A stretch of 12,718 nucleotides of DNA, from positions 1 through 12,718 of the forward strand of contig JBAWXE010000081.1 in the NCBI GenBank assembly GCA_037144255.1, given 5' to 3'. Of this stretch, positions 7,461-12,718 are shown one piece after another. The stretch comes from JBAWXE01 sp037144255 (GTDB lineage: Bacteria > Bacteroidota > Bacteroidia > Chitinophagales > Chitinophagaceae). The translations under genes were made by a program, and so were the position numbers. The notes under the pieces are model-generated. The model made no database searches. It saw only the letters and a program-made list of their open reading frames with translations, and was not told the DNA's origin. Within the stretch, counting starts at the first letter, position 1. Every line of letters begins with the position of its first letter.

Positions 7461-7468
7461 TAACTTTG
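7461..7468 (+). promoter_or_regulatory. -7-like element before the ABC permease
   Basis: TAACTTTG matches TAnnTTTG exactly, but the nearest plausible TTG (7433-7435) is 25 bases upstream, longer than usual. Transcription starting about 7 bases after it would leave almost no leader before the ATG at 7477, so the mRNA would be nearly leaderless. If the element is not used, the permease is read from the upstream gene. Confidence 0.4.
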
Positions 7469-7476
7469 GGACTCTC

Positions 7477-8721
7477 ATGATGCAACTCCTTTTTAATGTC
7501 ACTCTTGCCTTCAGGGCTATAAGAGGCAACCGTTTAAGATCTATTCTTACGGTGGCTATTATAGGTTTGGGTATCATGGCATTGATAGGTATACTTACTG
7601 CAATAGAAGTGATGAAGGCCAGTGTGTATTCTAATTTCAGTAGTATGGGAGTCAATTCTTTTCAGATCACCAGTGATGTGATCAAAAAGAAGAAAAAGAA
7701 AGGCGGCCTCAATCTCAGCATAACCGAAGGTAAAAGCATCAATTATGATGAGGCAAGAGCATTCAAGGAAAGATTCAAATTTCCGGCTAAGGTAGGTATC
7801 TCCTTTACAGGTACAGGTATTGCTACTGTCCGCAATGGCTCTGAAAAAACGAACCCAAATGTGAGAGTACTGGGAGTAGATGAGGTGTATATGGGAGTGA
7901 CAGATACCAAGCTGGGGCATGGTCGAAATTTTTCTAATTACGAAATACAGTTTGGGGAGTATGTGTGCATACTGGGTAATGGTATTGCCAAAAAATTATT
8001 TAAATCGAAACTAGAACAAGCCATAGGTCAAGTAATATCTGTTGGCGAGATCAAATACCGAGTGATAGGTATAGCAGATGAGAAGGGAGGCAGTATGATG
8101 ATGAATGCTGATAATCAGGTATTCATTCCTATAGATAATGCACGTGCTGTATATGGTGGTGACAATTCTTACTTGATAAATGTAGAAGTGAACGACGTAA
8201 AAGTTAAGCCCATTGCTACTGAAGAAGCGGAGGGTCTATTCCGTGTCATCAGAAAGCAACCATTAGGTACTCAGAACAATTTCACCATTAATCAAAATGA
8301 CAGCCTTGCCTCTATACTTATGGATAGTATCAAGTATATAAGATGGGCCGCTGTATTAATAGGCATTATCACTTTATTAGGTTCTGTAATAGGCCTTATG
8401 AATATCATGTTAGTATCTGTAGCAGAGCGTACCAGAGAGATAGGTGTCAGCAAAGCACTTGGTGCCCGTTCCTCTACTATCAAACAACAATTCCTTACCG
8501 AGTCTATACTTATCAGCCTCATGGGTGGTGTGATTGGTATAGTTTTAGGGATAGCTGTAGGTAATCTTTTTGGCCTTATTTTCCATACAGGTTTCATTGT
8601 GCCTTGGATGTGGATCATCTTTGGCGTAAGCCTTTGTGCCGTTGTAGGTGTTATTTCAGGCCTTTACCCGGCCATTAAGGCCTCTAAACTCGATCCTATC
8701 GTAGCTTTACGTTATGAGTAA
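7477..8721 (+). CDS. ABC transporter permease, MacB/FtsX type
   Basis: The 414-residue protein has the layout of MacB-type permeases. TM1 is near residues 23-45 (ILTVAIIGLGIMALIGILTA). A large extracytoplasmic domain spans about 46-285 (MacB periplasmic core type). A C-terminal FtsX domain has three helices, starting with AAVLIGIITLLGSVIGLMNI. The cytoplasmic loop SVAERTREIGVSKALGAR is the conserved ATPase-coupling segment, and the end GLYPAIKASKLDPIVALRYE is typical of the family. Relatives act with an ATPase and often a membrane-fusion protein in efflux, lipoprotein release or mechanotransmission across the envelope. No ATPase gene lies within the window, so the partner must be encoded elsewhere. 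Six consecutive lysines (70-75) follow TM1 in the outer domain, an unusual basic patch. Start codons at 7477 and 7480 are both possible. Substrate is unknown. Confidence 0.93.
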   Translation: MMQLLFNVTLAFRAIRGNRLRSILTVAIIGLGIMALIGILTAIEVMKASVYSNFSSMGVNSFQITSDVIKKKKKKGGLNLSITEGKSINYDEARAFKERFKFPAKVGISFTGTGIATVRNGSEKTNPNVRVLGVDEVYMGVTDTKLGHGRNFSNYEIQFGEYVCILGNGIAKKLFKSKLEQAIGQVISVGEIKYRVIGIADEKGGSMMMNADNQVFIPIDNARAVYGGDNSYLINVEVNDVKVKPIATEEAEGLFRVIRKQPLGTQNNFTINQNDSLASILMDSIKYIRWAAVLIGIITLLGSVIGLMNIMLVSVAERTREIGVSKALGARSSTIKQQFLTESILISLMGGVIGIVLGIAVGNLFGLIFHTGFIVPWMWIIFGVSLCAVVGVISGLYPAIKASKLDPIVALRYE

Positions 8722-8760
8722 CATTCTTTTTAATATCTCTCAATCGCTTAACTTGCGCCT

Positions 8761-9693
8761 GTGTTAGGATTAGTTTACAAATCTACAGGCAGTTGGTATG
8801 TCATTCGTGATAAGGATGGGGTATTCTGGAATGCCCGCTTAAAAGGTAAAATGAAAACCGATGAAGGTATTTCCTCTACCAATCCTATTGCTGTGGGCGA
8901 TACTGTTGTTTTTGATGTGGAGGATGCAGATGTGCATACAGCCATGATCAAAGAAGTGTCAGACAGGCGCAATTACATAGTACGTGTTTCTCCACACAAT
9001 AAAAATCAAAAACACATAGTTGCTTCCAATTTAGATACGGCTCTGTTGGTTGTCACTATTACTGAACCCAGAACATCTCAGGGTTTTATAGATCGTTTTC
9101 TGATAACTGCTGAGGCTTATCATATACCTGCCATTATTGTCATCAATAAAATCGATGTTCTGAAAGAGAAACAACAGGAGCAATTAGTACACTGGCAACG
9201 CATGTATACCGCAGCAGGATACGATGTGTTTTCTGTAGTAGCATTACTACCGGATACTATACTCCCTTTGCAACAAAAATTGAAGGATAAGACCACGCTT
9301 TTTAGCGGACACTCCGGAGTGGGTAAAAGTACACTTATCAATCAATTGATACCAGGTATAGACCTGCGCACTCACGAAGTATCTGGCTGGAGCGGCAAGG
9401 GGCAGCACACTACTACATTTGCAGAGATGTTTGAACTGCCAAGTGGCGGCAAGATCATTGATACGCCCGGGGTTAAGGAGTTTGGCCTTATCGATGTATC
9501 TGCTGAAGAATTGTCGCATTACTTCCCTGAAATGCGAAATATAATGAGTGAATGTAAATTCAATAATTGTCAGCATCTGAACGAGCCTGGCTGTGCTGTA
9601 AAAGAAGCTGTAATGAATGGTGCCATTGCTGCTGATAGATACATTAGTTACGCTGGTATCATGGGTACCATAGAGAATGAAAAGAAATGGTAA
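8761..9693 (+). CDS. rsgA: Small ribosomal subunit biogenesis GTPase RsgA
   Basis: RsgA (YjeQ/EngC) is a circularly permuted GTPase that checks and releases late 30S assembly intermediates in the cytosol. The 310-residue protein shows the permuted order. An N-terminal OB fold (about 1-75) is followed by G4 INKID (128-132), then G1 GHSGVGKS (183-190), then G3 DTPG (234-237). The C-terminal zinc site is C265, C270, H272 and C278 in CKFNNCQHLNEPGC. Threonines at 217-219 (HTTT) fit the G2 region. Translation begins at GTG 8761: an in-frame TAA lies three codons upstream and no ATG is available nearby, and the first residues LGLVYKSTGSWY match the usual start of the OB fold. It lies 39 bp after the permease on the same strand and 33 bp before the DUF4286 gene, so co-transcription is likely. 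Confidence 0.97.
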   Translation: MLGLVYKSTGSWYVIRDKDGVFWNARLKGKMKTDEGISSTNPIAVGDTVVFDVEDADVHTAMIKEVSDRRNYIVRVSPHNKNQKHIVASNLDTALLVVTITEPRTSQGFIDRFLITAEAYHIPAIIVINKIDVLKEKQQEQLVHWQRMYTAAGYDVFSVVALLPDTILPLQQKLKDKTTLFSGHSGVGKSTLINQLIPGIDLRTHEVSGWSGKGQHTTTFAEMFELPSGGKIIDTPGVKEFGLIDVSAEELSHYFPEMRNIMSECKFNNCQHLNEPGCAVKEAVMNGAIAADRYISYAGIMGTIENEKKW

Positions 9694-9726
9694 GTACCTT
9701 TTAATATAATAGATAATAATTCCTAA

Positions 9727-10032
9727 ATGATCATTTATAACGTTACCGTAAAAGTTACACATGCTATTCAAGAACAATGGGTTCATTGGATGAAACAAGA
9801 GCATATGCCCGAATTGATGCGTACTGGCTTGTTCATAGATAGTCGCTTATGTCGTTTGTTAGAGCAAGATGATGCAGATGGTGTAACTTACATAGCGCAA
9901 TACTTTTGCGATAATATGGAATATTACAACACCTACATATCTGAACATGCACCGTTGATGCGAGAGAAGGGGTTTAAGAAATTTGGAGATCAGTTCATTG
10001 CATTCCGTACAGTCATGCAAGTAGAGTCATAG
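9727..10032 (+). CDS. DUF4286 family protein
   Basis: This 101-residue protein opens MIIYNVTVKV and continues with HWMKQEHMPELMRTGLF (19-36), the arrangement typical of DUF4286, a small Bacteroidota family of unknown function. The alternating strand-helix pattern suggests a ferredoxin-like alpha/beta fold of the dimeric alpha-beta barrel kind: strand, helix with KQEHMPE, strand with VTYIAQYF, helix, then FIAFRTVM. No signal peptide or membrane helix is present, so it is probably cytosolic. It lies 33 bp after rsgA and is probably read with it. No catalytic residues can be named, and the fold assignment is an inference. Confidence 0.85.
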   Translation: MIIYNVTVKVTHAIQEQWVHWMKQEHMPELMRTGLFIDSRLCRLLEQDDADGVTYIAQYFCDNMEYYNTYISEHAPLMREKGFKKFGDQFIAFRTVMQVES

Positions 10033-10304
10033 TGTGCTGCAGGTAACAGCTTCATTGTTCATTCGCTGCTTTAAGACATTTACATCTTTTATGTCATATT
10101 TCCAAAAGTGGCTATGGGTAAAGCTTACAAAAGATTGAGATTTTCCCTTTTTAAAATGTTAAATGTTAACTATCTGTGGAAATCGGCTACAGGAAAGGCT
10201 TTTAGGGCTAAAAAATAATTCGCTGATATTTGGAACTGTGTTAAAGGTGAGTATATTTGCTGTATCACAAAAAATGATTATTCACAATAAAACAAAAACA
10301 GGCT
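10033..10304. other. 272-bp gap between DUF4286 gene and HU gene
   Basis: No coding frame, tRNA-like fold or convincing terminator was found. It contains a short tandem AAATGTTA-type repeat near 10157-10171 and, at its right end, the HU promoter. The length leaves room for a regulator site or a small RNA, but nothing specific supports either. Confidence 0.5.
10229..10259 (+). promoter_or_regulatory. Promoter of the HU gene
   Basis: TATATTTG (10252-10259) is a perfect TAnnTTTG -7 element with TTTG (10229-10232) 19 bases upstream as the -33 element. The predicted start leaves a leader of roughly 38 bases before the HU ATG at 10305. Together with the atpG promoter this is the best consensus match in the window. 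Confidence 0.68.
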
Positions 10305-10589
10305 ATGAACAAAGCTGAATTGATCGACAAAATTGCCAAAGATTGTGGCATCACTAAAACTCAAGCTAATGAAGCATTGGACTCTCTGACCGCTGCTGTC
10401 ATTACTACCCTGAAAAAAGGTGATCGCGTTACTTTAGTAGGTTTTGGTACTTTCTCAGTATCAGAGCGTGCTGCACGTAATGGTCGTAATCCTCAAACAG
10501 GTGAAGTGATCAAGATCAAAGCTCGCAAAGTGCCTAAGTTCAAGGCTGGTAAAGAATTCTCTACCAAGATCAGCAGTGGTAAAAAATAG
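10305..10589 (+). CDS. HU family DNA-binding protein
   Basis: HU proteins are small dimeric nucleoid proteins that bend DNA and affect replication, recombination and transcription. The 94-residue sequence is a textbook HU: MNKAELIDKIAKDCGITKTQ forms the N-terminal helices, GFGTFSVSERAARNGRNPQTG (46-66) covers the saddle and arm with the conserved RNPQTG tip, and IKIKARKVPKFKAGKEF (69-85) closes the body. The tail SGKK is short and basic. It is a monocistronic gene with its own promoter and a hairpin terminator, as expected for a highly expressed protein. HU and IHF subunits are close relatives, but the RNPQTG arm and this length favour HU. The exact paralogue cannot be named. Confidence 0.96.
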   Translation: MNKAELIDKIAKDCGITKTQANEALDSLTAAVITTLKKGDRVTLVGFGTFSVSERAARNGRNPQTGEVIKIKARKVPKFKAGKEFSTKISSGKK

Positions 10590-10610
10590 TTTTTACTGCT
10601 TGCGGATATA

Positions 10611-10648
10611 AAAAGCAAGGGACAGAGTGCGTTTCTTGCTTTTTTTTT
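10611..10648 (+). terminator. Intrinsic terminator after the HU gene
   Basis: AAAAGCAAG (10611-10619) pairs with CTTGCTTTT (10635-10643), and the stem extends inwards through two G-U pairs and two more standard pairs to 10623/10631, leaving a 7-base loop. A run of T follows to 10648. It lies 21 bases after the HU stop. Confidence 0.82.
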
Positions 10649-10682
10649 ATCTTTACAAAATCTTAATTAAACAATCAATTAT

Positions 10683-10799
10683 ATGGGTAGAGGTGATAAA
10701 CGTACCAAACGCGGTAAAATATCAATGGGTAGTTTCGGAAAACTTCGTCCGGCAAAGACTACTAAGAAAACAAAAGCTCCTGCTGAGAAAAAAGCATAA
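10683..10799 (+). CDS. Small ribosomal subunit protein bTHX
   Basis: This 38-residue, strongly basic protein starts MGRGDKRTKRGKISMGSFGK and ends with a Lys/Ala/Thr-rich tail (KTTKKTKAPAEKKA). GDK-TKRGK followed by GSFG and a basic tail is the pattern of bTHX, the small extra 30S protein known from Thermus that sits at the top of the 30S head and has relatives in Bacteroidota. The gene is short enough to be missed by ordinary gene finders, but it is bounded by terminators on both sides (10611-10648 and 10817-10855), which supports an independent small transcription unit. A TATCTTTA at 10648-10655 could be its -7 element; no good -33 is seen. A longer overlapping frame at 10627-10878 has no recognisable content. 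Confidence 0.9.
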   Translation: MGRGDKRTKRGKISMGSFGKLRPAKTTKKTKAPAEKKA

Positions 10800-10816
10800 T
10801 AAAGCGATTGCCGCCA

Positions 10817-10855
10817 AAAAGCCGTCCCGGTATTGCCGCGACGGCTTTTCTTTTT
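10817..10855 (+). terminator. Intrinsic terminator after the bTHX gene
   Basis: AAAAGCCGTC (10817-10826) and GACGGCTTTT (10840-10849) form a perfect 10-bp stem. Beyond one mismatch it continues as CGG/CCG around a TATTG loop. The stem is followed by CTTTTT, giving a strong terminator 17 bases after the bTHX stop. Confidence 0.9.
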
Positions 10856-10962
10856 ATGTCAATCATCGGTCTGTATAGGCTTTGAATAACATAATAATGA
10901 CAAAAACATCTCTTTCATATATCTAATATTCGAAAGAATTCTGCTATTTTGTGGTTAATAAC

Positions 10963-10980
10963 AGTGCTCATATGAGTGCT
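10963..10980. repeat. Small repeat/palindrome upstream of the sugar-nucleotide dehydrogenase gene
   Basis: AGTGCT occurs at 10963-10968 and again at 10975-10980, overlapping the perfect 10-bp palindrome CTCATATGAG (10967-10976). It lies 33 bases before the ATG at 11013, where an operator could be expected. Such short matches can arise by chance, and no convincing TAnnTTTG promoter was found nearby. Confidence 0.3.
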
Positions 10981-11012
10981 ATTTAAGTATATTGGTCATT
11001 AACACTACATTT

Positions 11013-12302
11013 ATGTATCAACAACTCTTGAATAAAGAGAATAAGTTAGCTGTCATAGGATTAGGATATGTGGGGTTGCCTATAGCATTGGCATTTGCCA
11101 AAAAAGTTAAGGTCATTGGTTTTGATATCAATGCCAAACGCATAGATATGATGAACCGTGGTATTGATCCTAGTAACGAACTGGAAACAGAAGCTTTTGA
11201 TGGTTGCGATATTGTATTTACTTACGATCTACAAGTGCTCAAAGAAGCACGATTCTTTATAGTTGCAGTACCTACGCCTGTCGATCAGTATAATGTGCCC
11301 GATCTTATTCCCGTTATCAAAGCTTCAGAAACCTTAGGTAAGGTCATCAAGAAGGGCGATTATGTTGTATACGAATCTACCGTTTACCCTGGTTGTACTG
11401 AGGAAGACTGTCTGCCGGTTATTGAAAAAATATCAGGTCTTAAGGCAGGTGTAGATTTCAAATTCGGTTACTCTCCTGAGCGCATCAATCCCGGAGATAA
11501 AGTACATACATTGCAAAATGTTATAAAAGTAGTTTCAGGCTGCGATGCGGAGGCTTTAGATAATATTGCTCCTGTCTACGAACTAGTAGTAAAAGCCGGA
11601 GTTCATCGAGCATCTTCTGTAAAAGTAGCTGAAGCTGCAAAGATAATCGAGAATACGCAACGTGATCTGAACATTGCTCTGATGAATGAACTGTCCATCA
11701 TCTTCGATAAGATGGATATCAATACTTACGAGGTGCTGGAAGCTGCCGGTACCAAGTGGAACTTCCTTAAGTTCTATCCGGGTCTCGTTGGTGGTCACTG
11801 CATAGGCGTAGATCCTTATTACCTTACCTATAAGTCCAATCAGTTGGGCTATCAGTCTCGTGTCATACTCGCAGGCCGTAGTACCAATGATGAAATGGCC
11901 GGCTATGTAGCCAAAAAGATCATTCAGGCTATTATCAAGACAGGTGCTAATATTGCCACTGCCAAGGTATTAGTAATGGGTACTACTTTCAAAGAGAATG
12001 TATCCGATATACGCAACTCTAAGGTAGCTGATATGGTGAAGGAATTACAAGGCTTCCATGTCACAGTTGATGTTATAGATCCTTATGCTGATAATGACGA
12101 TCTCATACATGAATATGGTTATGGTCTGCAAGCTAAACCTAGTAATGATTACGATGCAGTAATAGTAGCAGTGAACCATGAGGCATATTGCGGTCTGGAT
12201 GAATCTTACTTTACAGCAATCACCAAACCCGATGCTATCATTGCAGATGTAAAGGGTATATATAGGAATAAGATCACGAAACTTAAATACTGGAGTTTAT
12301 AA
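11013..12302 (+). CDS. Nucleotide-sugar 6-dehydrogenase, WbpO/TviB type (UDP-N-acetylhexosamine dehydrogenase)
   Basis: Enzymes of this UDP-glucose/GDP-mannose dehydrogenase family use two NAD+ to oxidise C6 of a nucleotide sugar to a carboxylate; the WbpO/TviB branch acts on UDP-GalNAc or UDP-GlcNAc. The 429-residue protein has an N-terminal Rossmann fold with GLGYVG (16-21) and FDIN (37-40). Further motifs are VPTPVD (86-91), ESTVYPG (121-127), EAAKIIENTQRDLNIALMNE (207-226) and the catalytic cysteine C263 in GGHCIGVDPYY. The C-terminal domain includes MGTTFKENVSDIRNSK (322-337). The start is taken at ATG 11013, giving MYQQLLNKENKLAVIG as in relatives; a TTG at 10992 would only add seven unconserved residues. 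The stop overlaps the ATG of the epimerase gene (TAATG), so the two are translationally coupled. It probably opens a capsule, O-antigen or exopolysaccharide cluster. Exact substrate (GlcNAc or GalNAc) is not decided by sequence alone. Confidence 0.92.
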   Translation: MYQQLLNKENKLAVIGLGYVGLPIALAFAKKVKVIGFDINAKRIDMMNRGIDPSNELETEAFDGCDIVFTYDLQVLKEARFFIVAVPTPVDQYNVPDLIPVIKASETLGKVIKKGDYVVYESTVYPGCTEEDCLPVIEKISGLKAGVDFKFGYSPERINPGDKVHTLQNVIKVVSGCDAEALDNIAPVYELVVKAGVHRASSVKVAEAAKIIENTQRDLNIALMNELSIIFDKMDINTYEVLEAAGTKWNFLKFYPGLVGGHCIGVDPYYLTYKSNQLGYQSRVILAGRSTNDEMAGYVAKKIIQAIIKTGANIATAKVLVMGTTFKENVSDIRNSKVADMVKELQGFHVTVDVIDPYADNDDLIHEYGYGLQAKPSNDYDAVIVAVNHEAYCGLDESYFTAITKPDAIIADVKGIYRNKITKLKYWSL

Positions 12303-12718
12303 TGCCTGTTTTTCACACCTTAGATATATCGAAGAAGAGTTTTTTAGTAACCGGAGGAGCAGGCTTTATCGGCTCACACATTGTCGAGTATTTGCTCAAG
12401 AATGGTGCCGGTAAGGTAAGGGTATTGGATAATTTCATGACCGGATTTCATGAGAACCTCAGTCCATTTTATGCTTACCCTGCATTTGAATTCATAGAGG
12501 GTGATATCCGTAATTTTGATACTTGTATGAAGGCTTGCGCAGGTATAGACCATGTTACCCATCAGGCAGCATTGGGTTCTGTGCCTCGTTCTATCAAAGA
12601 CCCTGTTACTAGTAACGAAGTAAATATCACAGGTCAGCTCAATATGCTGACTGCTGCTAAAGACAGTGGTGTTAAGACATTTGTTTATGCATGCATAAAC
12701 AAATGTCTTAACACCACT
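12302..12718 (+). CDS. NAD-dependent epimerase, WbpP/TviC type (partial; end disrupted by palindrome)
   Basis: This is the N-terminal part of an extended short-chain dehydrogenase/epimerase. It shows FLVTGGAGFIGSHIVEYLL (14-32) with the NAD-binding GGAGFIG, LDNFMTGFHENL (42-53), FIEGDIRNFDTC (64-75), and HQAALGSVPRSIKDPVTSNE (87-106), a block closely resembling WbpP of Pseudomonas and TviC. Those enzymes interconvert UDP-GlcNAc and UDP-GalNAc (or the uronic acids), which fits the preceding dehydrogenase. Its ATG overlaps the dehydrogenase stop by one base. Genuine sequence is supported through residue 130 (VKTFVYA, to 12691), where the family continues with a serine-rich SSS-YGD motif. From 12692 the frame reads CINKCLNTT, which is the reverse complement of the preceding 27 bases, not family sequence. 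The catalytic Tyr-x-x-x-Lys and the C-terminus are absent from the window. Confidence 0.88.
   Translation, partial: MPVFHTLDISKKSFLVTGGAGFIGSHIVEYLLKNGAGKVRVLDNFMTGFHENLSPFYAYPAFEFIEGDIRNFDTCMKACAGIDHVTHQAALGSVPRSIKDPVTSNEVNITGQLNMLTAAKDSGVKTFVYACINKCLNTT
12665..12718. repeat. Perfect 54-bp loopless palindrome at the window end (probable fold-back artefact)
   Basis: The left arm (12665-12691) is epimerase coding sequence, and the right arm (12692-12718) is its exact reverse complement, with no spacer and no mismatch. The axis falls after the codon for Ala130 of the epimerase, and the right arm continues to the last base of the window. Such a structure interrupting a conserved gene at a sequence end is typical of inverted-chimera or strand-switch assembly errors. 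Confidence 0.95.

Noticed and set aside
9247..9804. Minus-strand 185-residue frame over rsgA and the DUF4286 gene
   Set aside because: It is a shadow of two well-supported plus-strand genes, and its low-complexity sequence fits no family.
10130..10155. GGGTAAAG / TTTTCCC as a terminator for the DUF4286 transcript
   Set aside because: Pairing is short and imperfect with a long loop, so it is not convincing.
10627..10878. An 83-residue frame between HU and the dehydrogenase
   Set aside because: It reads through two hairpin terminators and overlaps the bTHX gene in another frame; its sequence has no recognisable content.
10992..11012. TTG at 10992 as the start of the nucleotide-sugar dehydrogenase
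   Set aside because: It adds seven residues unlike the family; the ATG at 11013 gives the usual MYQQLLNKE-type N-terminus.
12692..12718. Residues 131-139 (CINKCLNTT) as the real continuation of the epimerase
   Set aside because: They are encoded by the exact reverse complement of the preceding 27 bases and do not resemble the serine-rich motif the family has at this point.
12665..12718. Terminal palindrome as a hairpin telomere, phage end or transposon end
   Set aside because: It lies inside a conserved gene, has no loop, and no telomere resolvase, transposase or phage gene is nearby; an assembly fold-back is simpler.

Overview
The window looks like a chromosomal segment of a Bacteroidota bacterium, most probably from the Chitinophagales/Chitinophagaceae side. 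The evidence is the gene content: a DUF4270 lipoprotein beside a half-length GT5 protein and panC, a secreted protein with a type IX secretion (T9SS) sorting domain, a DUF4286 protein and ribosomal protein bTHX. Several genes are also preceded by the TAnnTTTG -7 promoter element typical of this phylum. The DNA is moderately AT-rich, and no insertion sequence, tRNA, rRNA, CRISPR array, defence module or prophage gene was found.

Layout. On the minus strand, positions 1-1986 hold a two-gene unit: a truncated glycogen-synthase-like protein followed by a DUF4270 lipoprotein that runs off the left edge. Divergent from it is panC (pantothenate synthesis), which converges with pyk (pyruvate kinase) across a 4-bp gap. 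Divergent from pyk is atpG (F1 ATP synthase gamma subunit), which has a strong promoter and its own terminator and no other ATP synthase gene beside it. Next on the plus strand are a 630-residue T9SS-exported protein, a MacB/FtsX-type ABC permease without its ATPase, rsgA (ribosome assembly GTPase) and a small DUF4286 protein. A promoter-bearing gap leads to an HU-family DNA-binding protein and a 38-residue ribosomal protein bTHX, each closed by a hairpin terminator. The window ends in the first two genes of a probable surface-polysaccharide cluster: a WbpO/TviB-type UDP-N-acetylhexosamine 6-dehydrogenase, with an overlapping WbpP/TviC-type epimerase.

How the genes work together. Most of the window is core metabolism and information processing, arranged in short independent transcription units. 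The two coherent partnerships are the GT5-like/DUF4270 pair, of unknown role, and the dehydrogenase/epimerase pair, expected to make UDP-N-acetylgalactosaminuronic acid or a close relative for capsule, O-antigen or exopolysaccharide.

The oddest structure is at the extreme right end. The last 54 bases are a perfect loopless palindrome that breaks the epimerase exactly at its axis. It is best read as a fold-back artefact at a contig end and not as biology. I found no convincing new multi-gene system; the best leads are the degenerate GT5-like protein with its lipoprotein partner and the uncharacterised T9SS cargo.
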